Shown here piece after piece: positions 16,562 through 24,216 of a stretch of 36,606 bases of DNA. Position 1 is the stretch's first letter. Each line of letters starts with the position of its first letter. Under the pieces are notes generated by a model, which did no database searches, had not been told where the DNA came from, and saw only the letters and a program-made list of their open reading frames with translations. The position numbers were made by a program, and so were the translations under genes. This DNA comes from a virus: positions 1 to 36,606 of the IMG/VR virus record IMGVR_UViG_3300026078_000056, one strand, 5' to 3'.

Positions 16562-16813
16562 TCAGTTCGGCGGGCCCGAGGGTTGCGTGGTGATCGCGGT
16601 TGGGCCGCCTCCACCGGTCTGCAGGTAGCGGATGAACGCCTTCAAGATCAGGATGATTTCCAGATCGTTCATATTCTTCGACTGGCCGTCGAGAACCTGA
16701 AAGCGCAATTCCACGTCTCCGGCGTTCGGCGCGAGACTGCCGACCGTGGGGTCGCTCATCTTCATGCCGAACCCGGCGGTCTCGCGGGTCATCGATAGGG
16801 AAACGGAGGTCAT
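16562..16813 (-). CDS. Small protein at the end of the head operon
   Basis: This encodes 83 residues. AAGGAG lies upstream of the ATG. There is a beta-like N-terminal half (VELRFQVLDGQ), one helix (MNDLEIILILKAFIRYLQ) and a Gly/Pro/Thr-rich tail. It lies nine bases after the 215-residue head protein and is followed by the terminator, so it is the last gene of the capsid transcript. No family was recognised. A minor capsid or assembly role fits the location only. Confidence 0.7.
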   Translation of the reverse strand: MTSVSLSMTRETAGFGMKMSDPTVGSLAPNAGDVELRFQVLDGQSKNMNDLEIILILKAFIRYLQTGGGGPTAITTQPSGPPN

Positions 16814-16822
16814 GGCATCTCC

Positions 16823-17470
16823 TTACGGCAATGCGATGTATGAGACCTTGGCGCCGAGATTGCCGAGGTGGGCCGTGCCTGCGACGACAGCAACATAGGC
16901 GACCATGTCGAAATTGCCGCCGGGATTGCAGTTGCGGCCGCCGCCGTCGGTGAACCCGAAGGTCTGCCACAAAGGCTGCTGGGTGATGGCCTGAAGCGTG
17001 TAGTTCGCCCCCATGCCCTTGAGCCAGTAGTTCGTCAAGGGCCAGGTTGCGTTCGCCGACGGCTGCACCACGCCCGCACCAAACATCTTGTTCGGCGAGG
17101 AATAGGTCGCAAGGGTCGTGGTTGCACCAGTATTGGCCGTGGTCGGGACAAGGCCCTGCAGGTTGACCGGCGTGCCATCGATGGTCGAATCCGAGAACGC
17201 GATATTGAAGTCGAATTGCAGCGACGCAGTGGCCGAAGTATCGACCGCCTGATCCGTGTAGAAGTCGAACCCCTTGATGATCGTCGTCGTCGGGAAGCGC
17301 ACCATGCGATAGTACGAGCCTACGGTGCCGAGACCAGCCGCGGTCGCGGCGCAATAGTCGTCGACCTCATAGAGATTCGCCACCGCACCCTGGCCGGCCG
17401 AAAGCATGTAGCTCGGGTTGATCGCATCAAGAAGCGCGATCGAGTTGGAATTGACAGTATCCTTTGCCAT
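16823..17470 (-). CDS. Putative head decoration or minor capsid protein
   Basis: This encodes 215 residues. AAGGAG lies upstream. The sequence is beta-rich with many Thr, Ala, Asn and Gly (TTANTGATTTLATYSS...) and has no enzyme motif or membrane segment. It directly follows the major capsid gene (12 bases) and is followed by another small gene, the usual place for head decoration or stabilising proteins. Such proteins coat the capsid surface. The function is inferred from context. Confidence 0.6.
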   Translation of the reverse strand: MAKDTVNSNSIALLDAINPSYMLSAGQGAVANLYEVDDYCAATAAGLGTVGSYYRMVRFPTTTIIKGFDFYTDQAVDTSATASLQFDFNIAFSDSTIDGTPVNLQGLVPTTANTGATTTLATYSSPNKMFGAGVVQPSANATWPLTNYWLKGMGANYTLQAITQQPLWQTFGFTDGGGRNCNPGGNFDMVAYVAVVAGTAHLGNLGAKVSYIALP

Positions 17471-17482
17471 GTCGATCGCTCC

Positions 17483-18424
17483 TTACGGGGTAATATCGCT
17501 GCCGGACGTATCCGAGCAGAGGATGTCGATAATCTTGCCCGGCTGCAGGCGGGTCGCGCCGTAGGAGGCGGCCGAGTAAACCTGGAACGGCAGGCTGGAC
17601 AGATCGACACGCTGATCGATGCGGTGCGTCATGTCCTTCCAGAGACCGAGATACAGGCCGGACTTGACGAAGGCGAAAGCAGTTCGCACGTTCGAGGCCG
17701 TTGCCAGCCGCTCCGAATAGACGATGTTGAAACCGAGGAAGCGCTCGATCTTGCCGTCATTCGAATAAACCGGCGTGGTGTTGAACTCGGTCGACACCAC
17801 CTGGACCTGATTGAGCAGATCCGATTCCTGCTGGGATCCGATGACCAGCGTCGCCTCGTCCATTTCGAGGTCATTGTGGTAGTGGCGCAGGATGCGACGG
17901 CATTCGATGATCTTCGCCACCGTCAAGCCGGACGCCGAGGACGACCCGAAGGTCGAGGCGATCTGGAAGTTGGTGGTGGAGAAGGTTTCCGAAGTCAGCC
18001 CGGCTGCGTCCTGCCCGGTGTAGGCGGTCGCGTTGTGCGCGGCGATGACGCAATCGTCATAGGCGCGCCCGATCGCCGCCGAGGCGGTCTCGACCAGTTC
18101 GGACTTTGGATCGCCGACGGCGGTCTTGAGCAAGTCGAAATTGTCGACCAGTTGCGGAATTTCGATATCCTGCGGGAACACCCAGCGCCGGTAGAAATCG
18201 GCGTTCTGAATCTGCAGCGGCGCGCCGCGACCGGCAGCCGACTTGGCGGAGAGGTAGCCGACCTGGTTGATGGGCGAGGCCATCTTGCCGACGTGGAAGC
18301 CTTCACGAAGGCGGCCGCGCAGCAATGAGCGCTTCTGCTGAAGCAATAGCTCGATCTGGGTCGAGAATTGGGTCGTATAAAGCTGATAAAGGCCTTGGCC
18401 TTCTGACGGGACGGTGCCTGCCAT
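17483..18424 (-). CDS. Major capsid protein
   Basis: This encodes 313 residues. The start has AGGAG seven bases upstream. It opens with a helical arm (QGLYQLYTTQFSTQIELLLQQK). DFYRRWVFPQDIEIPQLVDNF and the later AFAFVKSGLYLGLWKDM are typical of capsid proteins of temperate podoviruses. The size suits an HK97-fold shell subunit without a protease domain. It follows the scaffold gene and is separated from it by an unusual 300-base structured leader, which suggests separate control of its very high expression. Confidence 0.88.
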   Translation of the reverse strand: MAGTVPSEGQGLYQLYTTQFSTQIELLLQQKRSLLRGRLREGFHVGKMASPINQVGYLSAKSAAGRGAPLQIQNADFYRRWVFPQDIEIPQLVDNFDLLKTAVGDPKSELVETASAAIGRAYDDCVIAAHNATAYTGQDAAGLTSETFSTTNFQIASTFGSSSASGLTVAKIIECRRILRHYHNDLEMDEATLVIGSQQESDLLNQVQVVSTEFNTTPVYSNDGKIERFLGFNIVYSERLATASNVRTAFAFVKSGLYLGLWKDMTHRIDQRVDLSSLPFQVYSAASYGATRLQPGKIIDILCSDTSGSDITP

Positions 18425-18451
18425 CGGATGCTCCTAAAGGATCGCGGGAAC

Positions 18452-18609
18452 GGTTCGCTTGCGCGATACCTGCGGTTGCCTTGAGCCGTGTCCGAATAAC
18501 GGGGGCCTGCGGTCAGTTGGTCGAATTGCCGGTGTACCCTTGCGGGGCCGTTACACCCGTCCGGTGTGCCCAAAGGTCGCTTGTGGCGATGCCTGCGGGT
18601 CCGGATAAC
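18452..18609 (-). repeat. Imperfect direct repeat in the capsid leader
   Basis: The two copies lie at 18452-18500 and 18575-18609. On the plus strand GCGATACCTGCGGT matches GCGATGCCTGCGGG, preceded by GGTTCGCTTG versus GGTCGCTTG, and followed by CCGAATAAC versus CCGGATAAC. The first copy carries about 15 extra bases before that last block. A third CCTGCGG occurs between them near 18506. Confidence 0.6.
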
Positions 18610-18714
18610 ACTCGGGGCGCCCGGGACCGACTTTCATACCAGACGGATTTCTCCGTGGTTGCCGTCGGTCCCGTATTAAGCTTGGGCGGAAGATGCCGCC
18701 TGCCAAAAATTGGA

Positions 18715-18724
18715 ACAACGCACC
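18715..18724 (-). repeat. GGTGCGTTGTT boundary element, copy 4 (start of capsid leader)
   Basis: The minus strand reads TAGTGGTGCGTTGTTCC, where TAG is the stop of the scaffold gene. The next start codon (capsid) is 290 bases away, so here the element marks the 5' side of the long leader. Confidence 0.8.
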
Positions 18725-18725
18725 A

Positions 18726-19595
18726 CTATGCCGCGCTCTCGAAATCGCCGGTGATGATGCGGTTGAGGTTGAGCATTTCGGTGCGAGCAGCCGTGTCGCC
18801 ATCGACGTAGCGCTTGGTCCATGCCTTGTCCTGCATGAGGTCGCTCTTGCGCGCGGTGGCCTGCTCGCGGGTCATGGCGCCACCATTGCCGTTCTGATTG
18901 CCGATCAGGCCATTCGGTTCGCGGTTGAGCGTACCTACCTTGTGCATGGCCTTCATGATGCCGGCATAACCGACCAGGCCTTCCAGCGCGGTTACCTGTT
19001 CGGGCGTCAGGCCCAGCGCCTGCGCGCCGCGCTTGGCGATGAACAGGTTGCCTTCGGGGTCTTGCTTCCATTCAGCGGCGAGCGCTGCCTTTTCCGCATT
19101 GATGGTCGCGGTCTTGGCGGCCGCCTTCTGCTGCGCGTCGCCCTCGTTGAACTTGATCAAATCCTTGGCGATCTCGGCGGCGGTGTCCTTGGGCACGAAG
19201 CGGCGAGCAAACGAGGCCCGGAGCGCATCCGCCAGTTCAGGCGCGATGTCCTTGCCGTCGGCGGTCTTGACGCCAGAGAAATCGTATTCCTTGGGGTCGG
19301 CCGGAGCGCCCAGCCTGTTCCAGAACGCCTTGACGTCAGCCTCCGGCGAGTCCGGCTTGAGCACGCGGATCAACTGATCGGCCGGCACGCCGAGCTTCGA
19401 CGAGGCCTCGCGATGGGCTTTTGCCAGGTTGTCCACAATGGACTTGGGATCGTCGAGCTTAAGCCCACGATTCTGGATATGGCCGATAATTTCGGGCTCA
19501 AGGCCGGTATGCCAAGCCGTCTGCTGGCCACCACCCTGATCGCCGCCGCCTTGTTGCTGTCCGCCGCCTTGGGTACCCTGATCGCCGTCTGCCAT
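18726..19595 (-). CDS. Scaffolding (capsid assembly) protein
   Basis: This encodes 289 residues. AGGAG lies upstream. The N-terminus is a Gln/Gly-rich low-complexity stretch (GDQGTQGGGQQQGGG). A helical, highly charged body follows, with ADPKEYDFSGVK near 100, which is typical of T7 gp9-type scaffolds. The end is a helix-rich, basic and acidic C-terminus. Scaffolds direct capsid shell assembly and leave before packaging. Its position just upstream of the major capsid gene is the canonical one. Confidence 0.85.
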   Translation of the reverse strand: MADGDQGTQGGGQQQGGGDQGGGQQTAWHTGLEPEIIGHIQNRGLKLDDPKSIVDNLAKAHREASSKLGVPADQLIRVLKPDSPEADVKAFWNRLGAPADPKEYDFSGVKTADGKDIAPELADALRASFARRFVPKDTAAEIAKDLIKFNEGDAQQKAAAKTATINAEKAALAAEWKQDPEGNLFIAKRGAQALGLTPEQVTALEGLVGYAGIMKAMHKVGTLNREPNGLIGNQNGNGGAMTREQATARKSDLMQDKAWTKRYVDGDTAARTEMLNLNRIITGDFESAA

Positions 19596-19598
19596 GTC

Positions 19599-19868
19599 TT
19601 ACTCCTGTGGAAGCCTTAGAACGGCGTCATAGTGGACTGCCAGTTCCTCGGGGGTGAAATTCAAATGTTTCTGGATGCGCATCCAGACCAGCCGCTTTCC
19701 CTCGTTGAGGAAAGTATCGCGATCGCTACCGGCAGCCGTTGTGTCGAAGGCGCAGCAGAACTTGGCGAGATCGGCCAGCACTTCGGCGCCATGACCGCTG
19801 CGGAACGTCGTCTGGTAAGCCGCCTTGCGCTTGCGATAGCGCTCTAGGATGTTAAGCGTCAGTTTCAT
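19599..19868 (-). CDS. Bbp19-like phage protein
   Basis: The start is ATG 19868; the frame is open to a GTG at 19904. The 89 residues match the pattern of the family named after Bordetella phage BPP-1 gp19: an F-x-S/T-x-x-G segment, then EVLADLAKFCCAFDTT, a later NEGKRLVWMRIQKHL and a short tail. The role of the family is unknown, but it regularly stands between portal and scaffold genes of temperate podoviruses, exactly as here. It overlaps the upstream gene by 17 bases and is followed by the scaffold gene after three bases. Confidence 0.72.
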   Translation of the reverse strand: MKLTLNILERYRKRKAAYQTTFRSGHGAEVLADLAKFCCAFDTTAAGSDRDTFLNEGKRLVWMRIQKHLNFTPEELAVHYDAVLRLPQE

Positions 19869-20334
19869 GCTTATGCTCAACGGACGGACCGACGCGCTCG
19901 TCACGCGACACCCAGCGCTTCAAGTCGCGGAACATTGCCGTTCGATCCTCGTCGGAGAACTTCAAACGGTCGGCGATCCTGCGGAAGGTCGAAATAAACT
20001 GGTCATCTGAATCGTATACGATGACGTTCCGATAGATCGCATAATCCGAATCGATATAATCGCAGACCACATGGCCCGTGCGCTTGATGGTTGCAAAGCC
20101 GCTGTAGATCGGCGGCTTGACTTGGATGAAATCCGGAAACGCCACGCGCATCAGGACTTCCATCGCCTCAAGATAAAGATTTGCCAGCACGGCCAGCATG
20201 ACCAGGCGCTCCGTGCCTTTCGTTTCCACCAGCAACCGGCATTGCCACTCGTCGCGCAACTGCTGTGCGTGACGGGATGCCATCACTTTGGCTTCCAGCG
20301 AGTATTGCTGGGTCGATCCGTTCATCAGGCTCAT
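19852..20334 (-). CDS. Head-module protein of unknown function
   Basis: The ATG at 20334 overlaps the portal stop (ATGA), which decides the start; the longer open frame upstream is a shadow of the portal gene. The product is 160 residues, with a helical first half (MASRHAQQLRDEWQCRLLVE) and a mixed second half (YSGFATIKRTGHVVCDYID). No domain is recognised. Coupling to the portal suggests a structural or assembly role. Confidence 0.72.
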   Translation of the reverse strand: MSLMNGSTQQYSLEAKVMASRHAQQLRDEWQCRLLVETKGTERLVMLAVLANLYLEAMEVLMRVAFPDFIQVKPPIYSGFATIKRTGHVVCDYIDSDYAIYRNVIVYDSDDQFISTFRRIADRLKFSDEDRTAMFRDLKRWVSRDERVGPSVEHKHETDA

Positions 20335-22046
20335 ACGGGCCCCTGCGGCTGTTGGCCAACACCGGCCTTCTGCATCTTGGACTGCGCATTCATGATGGCC
20401 GCCTGACCCGGCATGGCGTCGATCTTGGCCTTCTGCTGCTGCGCCTGGGCGCGAGACTTGCGGATGGCCGCCTTCTTTTCGTCCGTCGCCATCCAACGCG
20501 TCGGCACAAGCTGGTCGTAGGCGATCTCGGGGGCCGCCGTGTCGATATCGAAATTGTCCAGCGGGCTCGGGTCCTGCGTGATCTGTACAACTTCCTTGAA
20601 TTGCTCCAGCGTCCGGAAAAACCCTGCGGCGCGGCCGGCACGGGCTTCCAGTGCCAGGGGTGAGGTATCGGTGACGCGGTATTCGCCGCGGGCCTCTTTC
20701 AGGCGGCGCGGCATCGGCGGCAACAGCCCCTGCTCAGCGAGCAGATCAAGTTCGCGCTCGACCATGCCGGGGATATACTCCGAATGCTGGCGGCCCAGCG
20801 TCGGCGCGGTCAGCATGGCGCGCTCATTGACGAGCTGAATAACCTGCGTCGCCTTCATGTTCGGGTTGTCGACCAGGGTGTCAATCAGCGAAATCCCGCT
20901 GGTTTCCTTGATCAGCTTGGCCTCGACCTCCATCATCTCCTTGGCGATTTCGATCTTGCCGGTGGGGAGAACGCCGACCAATGGCTTGCCGTCGGGCGAC
21001 ATGCCGCCGGGGTTCATCGCGCCGGGGCGAAGCGAGAAGTTCTGGGCGCCGTCATCGGTCGACAGCAACACGGGATCGGCGGCGCGGTGGCCCTGCTTGA
21101 GGAACACCACCTTTTGCGCGTTCAGTGTCTTGATGGCCGGAAGCGCGATCTGCACCCAACCGCGGCCATAGACCTCGCCGGGGGTCTGGTCATAGCGGGA
21201 CGGCGCATAGGGGAATTTGCGGTAGCCGCCCTCTGGCGCGACCATGCACTGGCCGGTCATCGAGATGTAATAGGATTCGAAAGGCTTGCCGCGCTCGTCG
21301 ATACGATCAGGGTCGTAGTCGTTGTCGTCGCGCGGCCGCACAACGTGCAGGAAGTCGTAGACCGCCTGGCTGTCCTTTTTGTAGGCCTCGAGCAGTTGCG
21401 GCGGGGTCCAGTCCTCGCCGAATTTCTGTACGCATTGGTAGGGCGTCAGGCGGAAATAGCGGTGGATGCGATCGACCATGCCCTGATGGTTCTCGCCGAA
21501 GAAGGTCTCGCCCAATGGCACCGACTTGTAGCGCAGGCCGCGGGCTCCGGGCTGCATCCGCGAATCAAGCTTGTCCACGAACATCGTGAAGTTGCCGAAC
21601 GCGCCGAGCGATTGCCAATTGTTGTAATTCTGCCCGACAAAATTGGCGTTCTGCGCATAGCGGTAGCGGAACAGGAGTTTGGTGACCTGCTCGAACCACA
21701 ACCGCGTATCGCGGTCCTTCATGATGTAATCGGCATTCGGACCGTCGGCTTCCAGCCCATGGTAGAGCATATTGCGCGGGGTGATCAGCGAATCCGTGAT
21801 GGCACAAAAACGATGCAGGGCGAGGCCGGCGGTCATATCCACCTGGCGGTCGGTTTTCTTCTGGCCCTGCCAGTTGAAGGATCCAGGGAAGAACGTGTTG
21901 CGCGAGGTTGGCAGCACAATCTGCGCGGCCTCCTCCCATTGCCCCGCGAACAGGGCGCGCTGCACCTGCAACTCGCCAAACTCACGGATTGCGCGACCTA
22001 CGATTTCGCTCTCGCGCGGGGTGACCTGCCGGTAGGCGTCAGCCAT
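20331..22046 (-). CDS. Portal (head-tail connector) protein, T7 gp8-like
   Basis: This encodes 571 residues. It contains the usual podovirus portal features: an N-terminal helical region with QWEEAAQIVLPTSRNTFFPG, then DSLITPRNMLYHGL, a LGAFGNFTMFVDK segment, a GYRKFPYAPSRYDQTPGEVY strand region near residue 280, and YGRGWVQIALPAIKTLN as the start of the long stem helix. The C-terminus is Gln/Ala-rich. The portal forms the twelve-fold ring at the packaging vertex. It overlaps the small genes on both sides. Confidence 0.92.
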   Translation of the reverse strand: MADAYRQVTPRESEIVGRAIREFGELQVQRALFAGQWEEAAQIVLPTSRNTFFPGSFNWQGQKKTDRQVDMTAGLALHRFCAITDSLITPRNMLYHGLEADGPNADYIMKDRDTRLWFEQVTKLLFRYRYAQNANFVGQNYNNWQSLGAFGNFTMFVDKLDSRMQPGARGLRYKSVPLGETFFGENHQGMVDRIHRYFRLTPYQCVQKFGEDWTPPQLLEAYKKDSQAVYDFLHVVRPRDDNDYDPDRIDERGKPFESYYISMTGQCMVAPEGGYRKFPYAPSRYDQTPGEVYGRGWVQIALPAIKTLNAQKVVFLKQGHRAADPVLLSTDDGAQNFSLRPGAMNPGGMSPDGKPLVGVLPTGKIEIAKEMMEVEAKLIKETSGISLIDTLVDNPNMKATQVIQLVNERAMLTAPTLGRQHSEYIPGMVERELDLLAEQGLLPPMPRRLKEARGEYRVTDTSPLALEARAGRAAGFFRTLEQFKEVVQITQDPSPLDNFDIDTAAPEIAYDQLVPTRWMATDEKKAAIRKSRAQAQQQKAKIDAMPGQAAIMNAQSKMQKAGVGQQPQGPV

Positions 22047-22215
22047 AAGTTCCCATTCCGAGGGTCTGCGCCGCCGGGCCTATCGCGGCACTTTGCTGTT
22101 GGGCGAGAAGCCGCTTCTTGCGAGCTTCCTCGCTTTCGTCCTGCATCTGCTGGGGAAGGTTGAGCCCGAGATCGGACGCCGCCATTCCCATGGTGAACGG
22201 GCTAGTCGTCGTCAT
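22039..22215 (-). CDS. Small Gln/Met-rich head protein
   Basis: The start is ATG 22215, which overlaps the 125-residue gene by 14 bases and the portal start by 8. The 58 residues are a polar helical protein (QMQDESEEARKKRLLAQQQ) with a Gly-rich end. Genes of this size commonly stand right before podovirus portals. No motif or strong ribosome site was seen. Confidence 0.6.
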   Translation of the reverse strand: MTTTSPFTMGMAASDLGLNLPQQMQDESEEARKKRLLAQQQSAAIGPAAQTLGMGTYG

Positions 22216-22579
22216 CGTCGGCCGCCGCTGCTTCGGCGCGCCGGCGGGCATCGCACTTCGCCAGCTTGGCGCGCATTTCCTTCAGATTGTCCTCGAACCC
22301 GGGCTCCGGACCGCCCTTGCGACGCTCGGTTTGGTTCTTGATGTAGGCCTCGATCGACTGCGCGGTCATGTTGCCATCGGCACCAAGCCCCTGCTCGATC
22401 GGGTTGCCTTCCTTCGTGGTCTTGTGGTCGTGGCCGAACACGTCCTGCAACGCGATCTTCCTGGCTTCGCGCTTGATCTCGCGGCGGGTTTCCTTCGGAA
22501 GAAGGCTCATGGCCTCGGCCTTGCGCGCGGTCAGTTGGCTCTCGATGAATTTCTGGGAACGGATCGAAACGGCGTCCAT
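22202..22579 (-). CDS. Charged helical protein with acidic tail
   Basis: This encodes 125 residues. It is lysine/arginine-rich and helical in the first half (LPKETRREIKREARKI) and ends in five aspartates after an Ala-rich run. The sequence around GHDHKTTKEGNPIEQGLG looks like a linker. It begins one base below the stop of the preceding gene. No family was recognised. A head assembly role is suggested only by its place between terminase and portal. Confidence 0.65.
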   Translation of the reverse strand: MDAVSIRSQKFIESQLTARKAEAMSLLPKETRREIKREARKIALQDVFGHDHKTTKEGNPIEQGLGADGNMTAQSIEAYIKNQTERRKGGPEPGFEDNLKEMRAKLAKCDARRRAEAAAADDDDD

Positions 22580-22580
22580 G

Positions 22581-22883
22581 TCAGAGCGCCCCCTCAGTCT
22601 CGGCAGCGCGTGCGATGGCGGTTTCCAGTTTGGCGTGGACCGCTTCTTCCGCGGCGCTTGCGGCCTGGTGTTCCTTCTCGGCAGCGATCAGGGCTTCCAG
22701 TGCGGCATGGTGCGCCTTCTGCGGGTCGCTCATGCGCGAAAACGGCGAACCAACGCCCTTCTCCGGTGTATCCTTGTGGCGCAAATGATTTTCGCCAAGC
22801 GTCGCATCCTCAAACGCGCGTAGCCGCGCTTCGGTGGATTCGGGTTCTTTGATTTCCGTGAAGGATTCGGGTTCGTCGGCCAT
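22581..22883 (-). CDS. Small acidic helical protein
   Basis: The ATG at 22883 has GGAG about nine bases upstream; the longer open frame is not needed. The 100 residues are Glu/Ala-rich, with an N-terminal disordered part (ADEPESFTEIKEPES) and a helical C-terminal half (AHHAALEALIAAEKEHQAA). It is the first gene after the glycosyltransferase and the hairpin at 22903-22933. No family was recognised. Confidence 0.65.
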   Translation of the reverse strand: MADEPESFTEIKEPESTEARLRAFEDATLGENHLRHKDTPEKGVGSPFSRMSDPQKAHHAALEALIAAEKEHQAASAAEEAVHAKLETAIARAAETEGAL

Positions 22884-22898
22884 GATTTTCTCCAAAAG

Positions 22899-22933
22899 GG
22901 ACGGCGGGAGGCCACTCCCGGGGTTCTCCCGCC
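22899..22933 (-). terminator. Strong hairpin after the glycosyltransferase gene, possible terminator
   Basis: On the minus strand GGCGGGAG and CTCCCGCC form a perfect 8-bp GC stem (22933-22926 with 22910-22903) around a 15-base loop. GTCCCTTTTGG follows. The T-run is short and broken, so it may only attenuate transcription or protect RNA ends. It sits between the glycosyltransferase stop and the next ribosome site. Confidence 0.45.
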
Positions 22934-22971
22934 GCAAGTCGAGGGAGGATTTGGCTTAAGGATCGGGAACG

Positions 22972-24216
22972 TCAGGCCTTTGAAGGCTGTAAACAACGCA
23001 CCCACGCGCTTGCCGCGGCGACGGCCGGGCTCCAGGCGCCGAATTCAGGCTGCCGGAAGATGCGGGCGCTATCATACCAGGGCGTCGTGTCGCCGCTTTC
23101 GCCCCAGCGCCAGTCTCCAGCGTAAGGTAGAAGCACCGCTGTAGGGATGCCCAGCGCGCCGGCCAGGTGCGCGGTCGCGGTATCGACCGAGATCACGGCG
23201 TCGAGCCGGGTCATTAGTGCGGCGGTATCGGCGAAGTCGCTGCATAGCGCGCCGCCGTCGAACACGAATGGCCGCTCGTCGTCGCGCAAGTCCTTTTGCA
23301 GGCTGACGAAGGTTGCGCCCGGAATATCGGGCAGGAAGTCCTTCAGGCTTGCCGATCGGTTGTGGTCGTTGGGAAACTCAGGACGGCCGCGCCAGGAAAG
23401 GCCAATGCGCGATCCTGCTGGCAGCGCTGCTCGCATTCGCTCGATCCGCAACGGATCTGCTCGCAGGTATTGATCGCCCCGGGTTTCAAGACCGGCGGTT
23501 TGCCAGAGGTCCATAACCAGCACGAAGGCGTCGGACTGATAAATTCGCGCAGCCATGCTGATATCGTTCCCATCAGAAAACTCCACATTAGGGAAATTGT
23601 CGGCGAACAACGGTAGCAGCGGGTCCTTAGTGACCCAGTGAACTGAGCGCGCAACGGCTGCGATCGCAGGCACGAACCTCGCCATCATTATCGAGTCGCC
23701 GAAACCCTGCTCGTGGACGATCAGCACGCGCTTGTCGCGCAAATCCTCCAGCCGATGCGGTTTGGCGCCGTAATGCTGGGCCATCGGCCGGCTGCGGTAT
23801 AGCTCCAGCCCGCGTTCGAAATGCCCTCGCATCAGGTGGATGTAGGATGCATTCAGCCGCGATTCCGGACTGTCGTCGCTGGTGAAATCGGCCAATGCCT
23901 CGTCGTAGCGCCTGACAGAGCCGAGCAGGACGCCGCGATTGACCCGGATCATGGCCTTCAGTTCTGCCGATCCGGACCGAAACGCGACATCGTAATCGGC
24001 CAGCGCCAGGTCCGGCCGGGAAAGCTGGTGCCAGCACATGCCACGGTTGGCGAGCGCTGCGAAAAGGGCGCGTTCACATTCCAGCGCGCAGTTATAGCTG
24101 GTGATGGCGTCACGCCATTGCCGCTTCTTCTGGTGTGCCCAACCCTCGTTGAAATACCGTGCCGCCTGCCGTCTGCGACGGGTAGAGGTGTCGGTTTGCA
24201 GGGTGACGGTCTTCAT
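22972..24216 (-). CDS. TPR-containing glycosyltransferase (GT9/heptosyltransferase-like)
   Basis: The ATG at 24216 overlaps the previous stop (ATGA), so I use it rather than upstream ATGs. The product is 414 residues. Residues of about 16-145 are helical TPR-type repeats (ANRGMCWHQLSRPDLALADY, RVNRGVLLGSVRRYDEALAD). Residues of about 160-405 resemble a GT-B glycosyltransferase: HEQGFGDSIMMARFVP (168-183) matches the glycine-rich motif of heptosyltransferase-like enzymes, and VDTATAHLAGALGIPT (345-359) followed by DWRWG is the usual C-terminal donor-site region. It probably glycosylates a phage or host surface component. It sits in the packaging operon between terL and portal. Confidence 0.8.
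   Translation of the reverse strand: MKTVTLQTDTSTRRRRQAARYFNEGWAHQKKRQWRDAITSYNCALECERALFAALANRGMCWHQLSRPDLALADYDVAFRSGSAELKAMIRVNRGVLLGSVRRYDEALADFTSDDSPESRLNASYIHLMRGHFERGLELYRSRPMAQHYGAKPHRLEDLRDKRVLIVHEQGFGDSIMMARFVPAIAAVARSVHWVTKDPLLPLFADNFPNVEFSDGNDISMAARIYQSDAFVLVMDLWQTAGLETRGDQYLRADPLRIERMRAALPAGSRIGLSWRGRPEFPNDHNRSASLKDFLPDIPGATFVSLQKDLRDDERPFVFDGGALCSDFADTAALMTRLDAVISVDTATAHLAGALGIPTAVLLPYAGDWRWGESGDTTPWYDSARIFRQPEFGAWSPAVAAASAWVRCLQPSKA
22993..23002 (-). repeat. GGTGCGTTGTT boundary element, copy 5 (inside the 3' end of the glycosyltransferase gene)
   Basis: The minus strand reads GGGTGCGTTGTTT. Here the element is coding: it forms part of the codons for Val-Arg-Cys-Leu eight residues before the stop at 22972. 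The next start codon (22883) is 110 bases away, with a strong hairpin between. Confidence 0.75.

Larger units (their letters stand above)
18425..18725 (-). promoter_or_regulatory. 300-base structured leader of the capsid gene
   Basis: This stretch has no gene. Reading the minus strand, the GGTGCGTTGTT element comes first. Next is a GGCGG/CCGCC hairpin (about 18681-18696). A perfect 9-bp stem GGGACCGAC/GTCGGTCCC (18672-18664 with 18631-18623) encloses ACGGA-GAAA-TCCGT, a GNRA-type hairpin. ACACC (18567-18563) can pair with GGTGT (18557-18553), which can instead pair as GGTGTA with TACACC (18536-18531). An imperfect direct repeat lies at 18575-18609 and 18452-18500. The capsid ribosome site ends the leader. 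A TTGGCA and an AT-rich stretch near 18684-18704 could be a weak promoter. Confidence 0.6.

Noticed and set aside
16868-18328. A 486-codon open frame on the plus strand opposite the capsid region
   Set aside because: It is antisense to the capsid and neighbouring head genes, is extremely rich in Arg, Gly, Val and Asp, has no ribosome site or family resemblance, and follows from the codon bias of the minus-strand genes.
18623-18672. The 9-bp stem in the capsid leader as a terminator
   Set aside because: No T-run follows on either strand, and the stem encloses another ordered hairpin, so a regulatory or structural RNA fits better.
19599-22046. A diversity-generating retroelement, as in Bordetella phage BPP-1, which has a similar head gene set
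   Set aside because: No reverse transcriptase gene, template repeat or variable repeat was seen anywhere in the window.
20784-22163. A 459-codon open frame on the plus strand opposite the portal gene
   Set aside because: It is antisense to a confident portal gene with biased composition; it reads as a shadow.
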